From positions 512,975,225-513,039,224 of the forward strand of contig NC_058518.1 in the NCBI RefSeq assembly GCF_904849725.1: a stretch of 64,000 nt of DNA, given 5' to 3'. This document shows, in pieces, positions 22,253 to 33,009 of the stretch; positions within the stretch are counted from its first letter, which is position 1, and each line of letters starts with the position of its first letter. The notes below the pieces were generated by a model. It searched no databases. It was not told the origin of the DNA and worked only from the letters and a program-made list of their open reading frames with translations. This DNA comes from Hordeum vulgare subsp. vulgare (lineage: Eukaryota; Streptophyta; Magnoliopsida; Poales; Poaceae). The position numbers and the translations under genes are program-made.

Positions 22253-24581
22253 GAGGGATCTTTTGGAATAGCAGAGGTCTAAAAGACTTGGCTAAAATTA
22301 GATTTCTCACGGAGGCTACTTTAGAGTATAAGTTGGATTTTATCGCGCTCATGGAGACTGGACGTGATAATTTTACATCACAGTTCCTGAATACCTTATC
22401 CGCAGGAGTGGACTTTGACTGGCACTATCTCCCCCCAAGAGGAAGATCTGGTGGGATCTTACTTGGGGTGCGGTGTGAGTCACTTCAGGTATGCGAAGTG
22501 GTGTTGGGGGAGTTTGCAGTTAAGTTTAGGCTGCGCTCAAAAAATGACGGTTTTCAATGGGCTCTAGTAGCGGTGTATGGTGCTGCCCAGGCAGAGCTGA
22601 AACCGGATTTCCTGGCAGATTTGGTTCGAATTTGTGATGAAAAGTTACCTCTATTGGTTGGGGGTGATTTTAACATTATTCGACATTCAGACAAAAAAAA
22701 CAATGATAAGTTTGATGGCAGATGGCCATTTATGTTTAACACTATTATTGAAAGTCTGGATCGCAGGGAGATTGAACTTTCAGGAAGAAAGTATACCTGG
22801 GCTAATTCCCTACAAGAACAAACGTTCAAAAAGCTAGATAGGGTCCTCACGAGTATGGAGTGGGAACATAAGTTCCCGTTAGTCTCTGTTTGTCCACTTA
22901 ATCGGGCCCTTTCTGATCATACACCATTACTTCTGGATTCCGGGGATGCAATCCATTCGGGTAATAAAAACAATTTTTCATTCGAATCCAGTTGGTTCCT
23001 GAGAGAGGGATTCATGGAGATGATTGCTAGGGAATGGAATGTCGGGTGTGGAGGGATGTCCAATGTTGAAAGATGGCAAAACAAGATTAGACATCTTCGA
23101 CAGTTCCTCCGGGGTTGGGCAAAAAATCAATTTGGGATATACAAAGAGGAGCAGGATAGACTCTTAAAGTATATTGATGATCTTGATCGAAAAGCGGAGA
23201 CTGGTGTGTTGGATGCAAATGAAAAGGCATCCAAGGATGAAGCCGAACAGAGAGTTCGGTTACTCATTCGAGAAGAGGAAATGAAATGGGCCCTTCGAGC
23301 TAAAGTACGTACGATTGTCCATGGGGATAATAATACGAAGTTTTTCCATTTGATAGCGAATGGCAAACATAGGAAAAAGAGGATTGTGCAGCTTGAACAG
23401 GATGAGGGTACAATAGTGGGTCACGAGAACTTAAAATTGTACATCACAACTTATTATAGACAGCTCTTTGGAGCGTCGGCTAACTCTTCTATCACTATGG
23501 ATGAGCAAATGGTAGTGGATATTCCTCAACTCGGAGATGCCGACAATGAGATACTATCCGCTCCTTTCACGGAGAAAGAGGTGCTTGAAGCAATTGGACA
23601 AATTAAAAATAGCAAAGCTCCTGGTCCGGATGGCTTTCCGGCTGAGTTCTATAAGAAATGCTGGTTTATCATCAAGGATGACCTAATGCCACTGTTTCAT
23701 GACCTATTTTGCGAACGACTAAAACTCTTTCATTTGAATTTTGGTACCATTACGTTGTTACCGAAGAAAGAGGGGGCGACACATATTGAACAATTTAGCC
23801 CTATTTGTTTGCTCAATGTTAGCTTCAAGATGTTCACAAATGTGGGTACTAATCGGTTAGCTCAGGTCGCTCACTCGGTGGTCCAGTCGACGCAGACGAC
23901 GTTCATGCCTGGACGGAACATCCTGAAAGGGGTAGTTGTTTTGCATGAAACATTACATGAAATTCACTCGAAGAAGCTAGATGGGGTTATCTTCAAGGTA
24001 GATTTTGAAAAGGCGTACGATAAAGTTAAATGGTCTTTCTTGCAACAAACCCTACGTATGAAGGGGTTTGACCAGCTATGGCGGAAGCATGTAGACTGTT
24101 TCATTAAAAAAGTCGGTGTCGGTATCAAAGTTAATGATGACGTGGGTCATTTTTTCCACACACTTAAGGGTCTGCGACAAGGGGATCCTATGTCGCCAAT
24201 TCTTTTCAACATTGTTGCAGACATGTTGGCCTTGATGATTAGGAGGGCTAGTGACAAAGATCTAATAGGAGGACTTGTACCGTATCTCGTGGATGGGGGT
24301 GTCTCAATCTTACAGTATGCCGATGATACTATTATCTTTATGGAGCATGATTTAGAGAAGGCCCGAAATATGAAACTCATCTTATGCTTGTTTGAACAGT
24401 TGTCTGGGTTAAAGATTATCTTCAACAAAAGTGAAATATTTTGTTTTGGAAGGGCAAAAGCGAAACAGCTCACTTATAACCAATTGTTTGGGTGTGAGTG
24501 TGGGACCTTTCCGTTTACTTATTTGGGTGTGCCTATCCACCACCGGAAACTAACAAACAAGGAGTGGAAATGTATCGAAGA
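22249..24581 (+). pseudogene. LINE ORF2, 5' portion: AP endonuclease and reverse transcriptase
   Basis: The frame starts MRGIFWNSRGL, a normal start for plant L1 ORF2. The endonuclease shows ALMET (about residues 35-39), GGDFNI (D140) and LSDHTPL (D223, H224). The reverse transcriptase shows APGPDGFPAEFYK, FKVDFEKAYDKV, LRQGDPMSPILFN and the catalytic YADD at 690-693. Endonuclease nicking followed by target-primed reverse transcription is the known mechanism. One otherwise standard position reads FSPICLLN where related proteins usually have FRPISLLN. The frame is intact up to 24581, where the Copia interrupts it; the stop at 24606 lies in the Copia LTR. Confidence 0.9.
24577..24581 (+). repeat. 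Copia target-site duplication, left (GAAGA)
   Basis: GAAGA immediately precedes the TG of the 5' LTR and recurs at 38496-38500 right after the CA of the 3' LTR. Confidence 0.95.
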
Positions 24582-25153
24582 TGTAACTGCATCTAGTGCC
24601 CCTTAGTGATTTTGGTGGTTTGAAGACTTATAGGTTAAGTATCTAATGTGTTTGTGAGTGTACACAGGATCTATAAGTCATTGAGGAGTTTGAGATATTT
24701 GAAGAATATCGACCCCTAAAAATATATGTCTTCAGTTGAAGAAATTGGTCTGAAGCTAAAGAAATGAATCGCGAGGAATCTGCGATGAAATTGATATTCC
24801 TCATGAAGATACTGATATTGAGAAGTCCGGTGGCTCCTGAAGAAAATCATTCTGAAGAATTTGAAGCATGAAGATTTACACTTTCTGTTTTACTTTCTTC
24901 GCATTTGAGTAATAGGAACACCGTACTGTTAAAGGGGGTCGAAGTTACACTATGGAATGAATTTCCTCATGATGCTCAACCCAAGCCTAATCCTATCAAA
25001 AGCCTCAAGTGAGGAATATGAGTGACATGAGGACTCTCACAGTTGAGGGTTCCGACCGTTTTGATAACCACGCCAAGTCACTGGTCTTATCCACTCCAAC
25101 GGTCATATTATTTAAGGGCATTAGTGTCAAATCATGTCGGGATGCTCCCAGGC

Positions 25154-25161
25154 TATAAATA
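25154..25161 (+). promoter_or_regulatory. TATA box of the Copia 5' LTR
   Basis: TATAAATA lies in the context GGCTATAAATAGCC, mid-LTR as expected at the end of U3. The same box is at 37653-37660 in the 3' LTR. Confidence 0.75.
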
Positions 25162-25899
25162 GCCACCCCCACAACCACTAGCTGGTTGGCTGCTCCGTTA
25201 GAAACTGACACTTGTCATAAGAGCAACCCAAATTCCTCAGACTCTTCAAGAGTAATTCATCAGTGAGGAAATACACCACCCACCGAAACCACAAACCAAA
25301 CCTAGTGATTGAGCATCACTGAAGAAGTTGTTCCTGTGTGGGACTGAAGCCTTTTACCTTTGAGGGCTGTGCATCCTCTAGACGGTTAGGCGTCATGGTC
25401 TAGAGCTTTCCAGCAGTCAATTGTGGATCGCCGGGTGACCTAGTTTGTGAGGGTTTGGAAGTCTGCCCTGAAGACTTACCATGAGTGTTGGGCGAGGACT
25501 GTGTGTCCTTAGCTCAAGGAGAGTACGGTAGGGACTGTGTGTCCCGGGACTGGGTGTCCTTTGGTTTTAATACCAAGCCGCTCCAAACCAGATGTACGAC
25601 TGTCACAACAGTTGGAACTGGGTCATCAACGACTGTCTTCACTAAGAAACGGGTTCTAATTCCTCAACTCTTTACTTTCCCGTATTATGTGTTGATGACT
25701 TTCACTGTGTCTGTTTGAAGAATTTGCTGAAGACTTTCTCCGAATTTCCTCAACCCCAAATTCTTCACGTTAGTCATTTCTCATCTGTATTCTGCGTGCC
25801 TGCTCACTGTGCAATCTGTTTTCACATTCTTCACTCTAAAAAATTGTTGTTGTGAAACTTTGCACTTCTGATCCTTTACTGTTTCCGCTGTAAGTTAGT

Positions 25900-25941
25900 C
25901 ATCAGTGAGGAATTTCCTCAAAAGGAATTTCCTCAGTGATG
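25900..25941 (+). repeat. LTR hairpin, 18 of 19 bp paired, 4-base loop
   Basis: The left arm CATCAGTGAGGAATTTCCT (25900-25918) pairs with AGGAATTTCCTCAGTGATG (25923-25941) with one mismatch. Each arm itself contains the palindrome GGAA-T-TTCC. It is conserved without change in the 3' LTR (38400-38441). Confidence 0.85.
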
Positions 25942-25997
25942 AAATTCTAAAAATATCCTATTCACCCCCCCTCTAGTCGATATAACGCACTTTCAAT

Positions 25998-26009
25998 TGG
26001 TATCAGAGC
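25998..26009 (+). promoter_or_regulatory. Primer-binding site for initiator tRNA-Met
   Basis: TGGTATCAGAGC begins two bases after the 5' LTR and is complementary to the 3' end of plant tRNA-iMet, the usual Copia minus-strand primer. Confidence 0.95.
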
Positions 26010-26062
26010 AAGGTACTCCCTTGTTCTGTGTGATTTTGGTTTAACCACCTGGAGTTTTAGTT

Positions 26063-28267
26063 ATGTCGATTGCAGGCATGTTTAAGGTGACTGCAGCATG
26101 TCCTACCTACGAGGGAAAGAACTTTCCCTTATGGAAGAACAAAATGCAAATGCATTTACAAGCTATTGATAATGATCTCTGGTATATTGTGGAAAATGGT
26201 GTCCCCATTATCTCTGCCAGTGTCACTACGACTGATGTGAAGAAATTCAAGCAACTCGATTCTCAAGCGAAGAACATCATCTGTGGCCATCTGAGCCCAG
26301 GCCAGTTTGGAAGAGTAAGTGCTTTGGGCTCTGCAACACTGATCTGGGAGAGACTGTGCAAGGTAAATGAAGGAGTATCAACCCAGCGTGACTCTCGTGT
26401 TGATATTCTTCGCAATCTCTTCAGTCGCTTCAAGAGACATGACAATGAAAGCTGCCAAGACACCTTTGATCACCTCACTGACATATCAAATGAACTGCAA
26501 GCACTGGGAGCTCGAGACATCACTGATCACGAAGTTGTGAAGAAACTGCTGAGATCTTTGGATTCTTCATTTGACACTTTAGTTCTGATGATTCAAGAAA
26601 GACCAGACTAAAAGATGCTGGATCCAGCTGATATACTTGAAAGGCTAAATACTCATGAATTCCAGCTAGAAGAAAAGAGAGATCTATAGGGACAAAGCTA
26701 TTCCAGACCACGTGCACTGAAGGCTAGAGCAATTTCCTCATCTGAAGAAGAAGACACAGATGACAACATTTGTGACCCTGAAGAATTTGGACAGGAGCTT
26801 GCTATGCTCGTGAGGAAATTCTAGAGATTTACACGACGTGGCCAGTTCGGTAAATCTTCAAGAAGAGACATGAGGAAATCAGAATCTTCATCTGAGGACT
26901 ACAAGAAACGAACCTGTCACAAGTGCAAGAAATCAGGTCATTATATTGCTGATTGTCCCCGATGGGGAAAGGAATCAAAGAAGAAGAAATACAAGGATGA
27001 CAGTTCTGATGACTCAAAGAAGAAGAAGAAATCTTCAAAATTCTCATCTTCAAAGCCCTCATCACACAAGAAGACTAGTTTCACAAAGGCTCGGGCACTT
27101 ATTGGCAAGGAAATGGACTCCGAGGCAGAATCAGAGGAAGGTGATGAAGAAGATGGTTCTGAAGAAGACTCAGAATCTGGACAGGCTAGTCTTGCACTAG
27201 CAACCACTTTCGTCAGCAAGTCAATCTTCAATATTGAAGAAAATGATTGCACCATCCATATTGATGACTATGCTGATGACTTCGCTCCAACCTATTTATT
27301 CATGGCAAAGGGTTCAAAGGTACCAAATAATGCCTCCTCCTCTGATTCAAGTGACTGTGAACCTGATAATTATAAGAAACCCAGTTACAGTAAACTTGCA
27401 ATCATTGCCACTAAACAACAAACTGCTCTGGAAAAGCTTCAGAAACTGCTAGATAAAAGTGATGATTTGTTGAATGACGAAATGAACCTTACCCAAATCC
27501 TCACTGATGACATGAAAAGTCTTCAGTCTAGATTTGATAATCTTCAGGATCGTTATGATACACTCCTCACTGATCATGAGAAGCTTTCCTATGAATTTCT
27601 TCAAAGGAAGCTTGATCTTGAGAAGCTGAGGGTGTCTCATGATGATCTTCGTATGGAAAATGATTCATTACTAGCTCAACAGATCAGCGCTAGTCAAGTT
27701 GAATTTATTCCTCCATGTCTTAAATGCATTGAACGCGAAATTGCTAATTCCTCACCAAAATCATCAAATGCTACAATTGCTACAAATTCTTCAACTGCAC
27801 CTGTTGTGTCTATTTCCTCACTTGAGGAAAACACAAATGTTACTGATGAAAATGCAGGGTTGAAGGAATTGTACGTGACATGCATGTACAAAAGCCTCAA
27901 AGGACATCAAACCCTTTGTGATGTGCTCAAAAAGCAGATCTTGAACAGGAACCCGAGGAAAGAAGGAATTGCCTTTGAGAGGAAATTAAATGCTGCTGGA
28001 TCTTATTGGAAACCTGAGCAATATCCCAAAACCTCATGGGTTGCTGCTACTGGAAACTACAAGGAATATGAATATGAGCGTTACTCCTCAAATCACTATG
28101 TTCATAAATCCTCAAATCAATTCTCTGCATATTCATATGAGTACTTTAATCCCCCTACTGTTAAGAGAAGTGCATTGGCTTCAATGCCACCTTTCTCATA
28201 TGGTGCTCGCAGGATGATGAATGCTTTGCCACCCCTTCAGATGTGGGTGGTGAAGAAATCTAACTAA
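26063..28267 (+). pseudogene. Copia gag (capsid and nucleocapsid) with three internal stops
   Basis: The frame starts MSIAGMFKVTAACPTYEGKN (26063) and continues as a capsid region typical of the UBN2/retrotran_gag families. Three in-frame stops (26609-26611, 26687-26689, 26822-26824) break it; the same frame is open again to 28267. A CCHC knuckle CHKCKKSGHYIADC lies shortly after 26900, followed by a Lys/Ser/Glu-rich segment and a long charged coiled-coil-like region (about 27400-27700). Gag would package the element RNA. The stop TAA at 28265 precedes pol, which lies in another frame. Confidence 0.85.
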
Positions 28268-28491
28268 TCACTTCTGCAGGTCAGGTCTCCAGATGAAAAT
28301 CATCATCTGAAGAATTTACTGGAGACCTGAGGAAATGCTTGATAGGACGCAAGCTAATGATTGATGAAATAGAGATATTTCACTCGTCCTTACATTTCTG
28401 TTATGATGAAATTACTGATCTGATGAAATTAGTATCATATTCTTCAAATCTGAAGCATATGAGATGGTAAGCTGTACTAATTCATCTGCAG
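28250..28491 (+). other. Candidate intron between gag and pol
   Basis: The acceptor CATCTGCAG ends at 28491, with a perfect plant-like branch site TACTAAT about 12 bases upstream. Two donors are possible: GTGAAG at 28250 (before the gag stop) or GTCAGG at 28280 (after it). With either donor, splicing joins the gag frame to the pol frame at a codon boundary (pol resumes GAT GAC AAA at 28492). With the 28250 donor the gag stop would be inside the intron, so splicing would switch from Gag to Gag-Pol. This is inference from sequence only. Confidence 0.4.
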
Positions 28492-31400
28492 GATGACAAA
28501 CCCAAGAATACTGAGTGGGTTCTTGATAGTGGCTGCACACATCACATGACTGGTGATAAAAACTTACTGATGAATATGCCACTAACTCCATAACCTCTGA
28601 AGCAAATCACATATGCTGACAAAGGTAAAAGCAAGGTATTGGGACTTGGCAAATTGGCTATTTCCAAGGATAGGCATATGGACAAAGTGATGCTTGTTGA
28701 ATCCCTTGGTTTTAACCTTATGTCAGTCTCAATGCTTTGTGATCTTGATATGATTGTTATCTTTGGTAGATATAGATGTGTAGTCATCATGGAATCTGAC
28801 AAATCCAAAGTCTTCGAAGGTGTAAGAAGAGGGGATTTGTACATTGTTGATTTCTCTACAGGTCCTCAACCAGCCACTTGCTTACTAGCAAAAACCTCAG
28901 AAGGATGGTTGTGGCACCGAAGACTAGGTCATGCAGGCATGAGGAATTTGCACACGCTCGCGAAGAAGAAGCATGTCATCGGCATCGAATCAGTCAAATT
29001 CCTCAAGGATCATCTCTGCGGTGCTTGTGAATCTGGGAAAATGACCAGATCCAAGCATCCCTCTAAGACTATCATGACTACTACACGTCCATTAGAATTG
29101 CTTCATATGGATCTATTTGGACCTACTCACTATGCCACACTAACCAATGCAGCATCTTTATATGGCTTCGTCATAGTTGATGATTATTCCAGATATACTT
29201 GGGTGCATATCATAGTGTATAAAACTGAAGTGCAGGAAATCTTCAAACGATTTTCTTCAAGGGCCTCGACGAACTTTGGCATCAAGATCAAACATATCAG
29301 GAGTGATAATGGAACCGAGTTCAAAAACATTGGTCTTGATGATTATCTTGATGAACTTGGTATTACTCACGAATTGTCTGCTCCTTATACTCCTCAGCAG
29401 AATGGTGTCGTCGAAAGGAAGAACAAGACTCTGGTTGAAATGGCTAGAACTATGCTTGAAGAATATCACACTCCTCGTCGCTTTTGGCCTGAAGCAATCA
29501 ACACTGCATGTCATATCATCAATAGGGTATATCTTCACAAATTCCTCAAGAAAACCTCATATGAACTCCTCACTGACAAGAAACCCAATGTAAGTTATTT
29601 AAAAGTCTTCGGTGCAAAATGCTGGATTAGAGATCCTCACCATAGCTCAAAATTTGCACCTAAGGTACATGAAGGTTTTATGCTCGGTTATGGAAAGGAC
29701 TCGCACACTTACAGAGTCTTCAACAACTATCACAACAAAGTTGTTGAGACTGTAGATGTGCGGTTCGATGAAACTAATGGCTCGCAAAGAGAGCAATTGC
29801 CTTCTGATCCAGATAAGCTGTCTCCTGAGGAAGCAATAAAGCTCAAGCCTACTGAAGACATTGTCCCCACTGAGGAAATTGGTGAAGAAACGATTCCCAT
29901 CGCTGATAAAAATCAAGAAGATGCTCCTGAGGAATTGCACCAGCACCAATTCCTTAGCCTAGACAAAATCGTCAACCAGCTCATCCGAGGATTGCGAACG
30001 AAGTAGAACTTGACAAAATCCTCAACGACATCAACGCGCCAGGTCCTCTCACTCGCTCAAAAGCTTCACACTTAGTTAACTTTTGTGGGCATTTCTCCTT
30101 TGTATCCATCACAGAACCCTCAAAAGTTCCCGAGGATTTTCTGGAACCGGAGTGGATTCAAGCTATGCAAGACGAACTTCTTCAATTCAAGCTGAATGAC
30201 GTATGTGAGCTCGTCAAACGACCAGATCCTCGCAAGCACAACATCATTGGCACCAAGTGGATTTTCCGAAACAAGCAAGATGAGGACGGTCAAGTGGTGA
30301 GGAAAAAGGCACGACTTGTAGCCCAAGGCTACACCCAGGTTGAAGGAATAGATTTCGATGAAACTTTTGCACCTCTTGCTAGACTTGAAGCTATTCGAAT
30401 ATTACTTGCTTATGCTAATCATCATAACATCACCTTATATCAAAAATGGATGTGAAAAGTGCATTCCTCAATGGTAAGCTTGAGGAAGAAGTATATGTTG
30501 CTCAGCCTCCAGGTTTTGAGGATCCAAAGAATCCAGACAAAGTCTTCAGACTCAAAAAGGCTCTGTATGGCCTCAAGCAAGCCCCTCGGGCATGGTATGA
30601 TACATTGAAGGAATTCCTCATGAAGAAAGGCTTCAAACTTGGTTCACTCGATCCAACTCTTTTCACAAAATCCTATGATAATGAGTTGTTTGTATGTCAA
30701 ATATATGTCGATGATATCATATTTGGCTGTACTGACAAAAGATACAATGATGAATTTGCCTACATGATGAGTGAAGAATATCAGATGTCCATGATGGGGG
30801 AGCTGAAATTCTTCTTAGGACTACAAATTCGTCAACAAAGCAATGGAATCTTCATATCACAGGAGAAATACCTCAAGGATGTTCTGAGGAAATTCGACAT
30901 GCACGAATGCAAAGGTGTCAAGACTCCGATGCCTACCAACGGCCACCTCGGCACTGATGAAAATGGTAAAGATTTCGATCAACAGGTATACCGTTCTATG
31001 ATTGGCTCCTTATTGTATCTATGTGCATCTAGGCCAGATATAATGCTTAGTGTTTGCATGTGTGCACGTTTTCAAGCAAAATCAAAGGAATCACACCATA
31101 AGGCTGTGAAACATATTCTTCGATACTTAGCTCACACACCAAACTAGGATTATGGTATCCCAAGGGCTCCAATCTTCATCTGGTAGGGTATTCTGATTCA
31201 GACTATGCTGGTGACCGTGTGGATCGCAAGTCGACTTCAGGCACATGCCATTTCCTCGGAAGATCACTAGTTTGCTGGTCCTCAAAGAAGCAGAACTGCG
31301 TATCACTCTGCACTGCTGAAGATGAGTACATTGCTGCTGGTTCTTGCTGTGCTCAATTGCTATGGATGAAGCAAACCCTCAAGGACTACGGCATCAACAT

Positions 31401-31654
31401 GAAGAATGTACCTCTCTACTGTGACAATGAGAGTGCTATCAAGATTGCATACAACCCAGTACAGCACCCGAAGACCAAGCACATCCAGATTCGTCATCAT
31501 TTTCTTCGGGACCATGTCCTCAAGGGCAATCCTCATCGACCATGTGAAGACTGATGATCAACTGGCAGATATCTTCACTAAGCCCTTGGATGAGAAAAGG
31601 TTTTGCAAGTTGCGGTGTGAGCTAAATATCTTAGAATCTTCAAATGTTCTGTAA
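28492..31654 (+). pseudogene. Copia pol: protease, integrase, reverse transcriptase, RNase H (multiply broken)
   Basis: Protease has WVLDSGCTHHMTG (active-site DSG at 28525) and is followed by an in-frame TAA at 28591. Integrase (28639-30006) shows the HHCC finger (WHRRLGH, then CGAC) and core motifs HMDLFGP, IRSDNGTEF and NGVVERKN. Reverse transcriptase (frame of 30165, then frame of 30446) shows [17 protein letters not shown] and YVDD at 30704-30715. RNase H has STSGTCHFLG and CDNESAIKI and ends with DQLADIFTKPL. Frame changes lie near 29950-30000, 30440 (a run of A), 31147 and 31530. The domain order proves Copia class. No complete polyprotein can be made. Confidence 0.9.
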
Positions 31655-32306
31655 AAACATGCACACATCCTAACACTTATGCAAAGTTGATGACTTAGAT
31701 GTGCCACACATGATGAATCGATTTTCATCAACTGATGAAGAATGTCACTCTGAATGTGAAGAAATTAACGAAGAAATTGATTCTCAGGGCCCTACGGCAA
31801 TTGTACGCGGCGTCTGTAATCAACATTCTTATATGGTGGGTAACGCCATCGCCCAATGTGAAATTCCTCAAGTTGATTTTCTTCAAATGATCAAGTTCCT
31901 CACAATGCGTTTTTCTTCAAAACAGCTGTTCTTCGTTGTGATGATTTATTACAAAATCTTCAAAAACACCTGATGACTTTCATTTGACTAGATAGACTGT
32001 GATTTCTAGTCCTCAACAGCATTCACTTATTGCTATTTCTTCAAGTTGATGTTTGTGCTAAGTGAATGTGATCGGACCCTACTTTCCCTCTATGCTATAC
32101 TTATCCAGTCTATTCAATTCTTCATATGCGTTCTACTTGAAACATTGTTCAAAATCCTCACTGCATCCTTGTCAGCTGATGATTTTGGAACGAAAATCCT
32201 CAAATCTTCAAAAATTGTTTCTTTAAAGACACAGTAACTGAACCCCCACTTCCCACGATCGGATAACCACGATCTCCACTATCTCCACCGCATCGTATGG
32301 GAGCTA
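31655..32306 (+). other. Copia spacer between pol and the third ORF
   Basis: The stretch carries short open frames without domains and many CTTCAA/CCTCAA words like the rest of the element. Its 3' part becomes GC-rich and leads into the internal promoter. Confidence 0.5.
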
Positions 32307-32386
32307 CACGTGTCCTGCGGAGACGTAGAGGCAGGGGCTATTTGGCCCGACATTCTCGCGCCAACAGTAACTTTTGGCTATAAATA
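32307..32386 (+). promoter_or_regulatory. Putative internal promoter of the Copia third ORF (G-box and TATA box)
   Basis: A palindromic ACACGTGT contains the G-box CACGTG at 32307-32312. TATAAATA lies at 32379-32386, 67 bases further on. Downstream is a GC-rich leader of about 250 bases without any ATG, then a plausible leader intron and the ORF start at 33010. The composition differs from flanking Copia DNA and looks like a host gene promoter and 5' untranslated region. Its activity is inferred. Confidence 0.55.
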
Positions 32387-32663
32387 TGTCCTTATCCCCC
32401 TCGGCATCCTCTTCTTCGCCTGATCGCTCTCCTGCCATAGCACACTCCACCGAACCCTAGCGCCACCGCTGGTAGTCTCGTCGCCGGTGAGGAAGAGCTT
32501 CACTGCCTCGACTTCTCTGTCGCCAGAACCACGCCGGAGTCGGACCATCTTCGTCCTCCGCCGCCGTAGACGTCCTCTGTCGCCGAGTTAGGGTGCATTG
32601 GACACTCGAACGAAGAGCCTCTCCACACACAACTTTCTGTGTTCTTCGTGCGCACCTTCCAGG

Positions 32664-33001
32664 GTAAATATATCCCATTTTTACAGCAAGTTAGATCTAA
32701 AATTTTACATCTTCTATGTGAAATCTGTTTTTCCTCAAGATATGATGCGCACTTGATTCCTCAAACACTACCTATCACCACAATCATTGATGAACTATGC
32801 TAAGCATCTAAGATTATCACGAGATTCCTCAATTGTGCGAATTTTCGGATCTGTACAACTCTGGAACCCAAGAACAGTATGGTTAGGCAAATTCCTCAAC
32901 CAATGGTTATATTCCTCAAACTGTCAAACTTTTCCATTTTCTTCAAATCTGAGAACGCATATGACCTCTCCAAATTCCTCGCAACCATACTCTGTTCACA
33001 G
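32664..33001 (+). other. Putative leader intron of the Copia third ORF
   Basis: The donor CCAGG|GTAAAT is at 32664, and the acceptor TTCACAG ends at 33001, eight bases before the ATG at 33010. The segment is AT-rich compared with the leader exon (about 32410-32663). Introns just before the start codon are common in plant genes. Confidence 0.5.
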
Positions 33002-33009
33002 GTACACAC

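Larger units (their letters stand above)
24582..25995 (+). repeat. 5' LTR of the Copia element
   Basis: It starts TGTAACTGCATC and ends CACTTTCA. A TATA box (TATAAATA, 25154-25161) places transcription start near 25185. A strong hairpin lies at 25900-25941. Confidence 0.95.

Noticed and set aside
28465..28491. GTAAGC at about 28466 as donor of the gag-pol intron
   Set aside because: The intron would be under 30 bases, too short for plant splicing.
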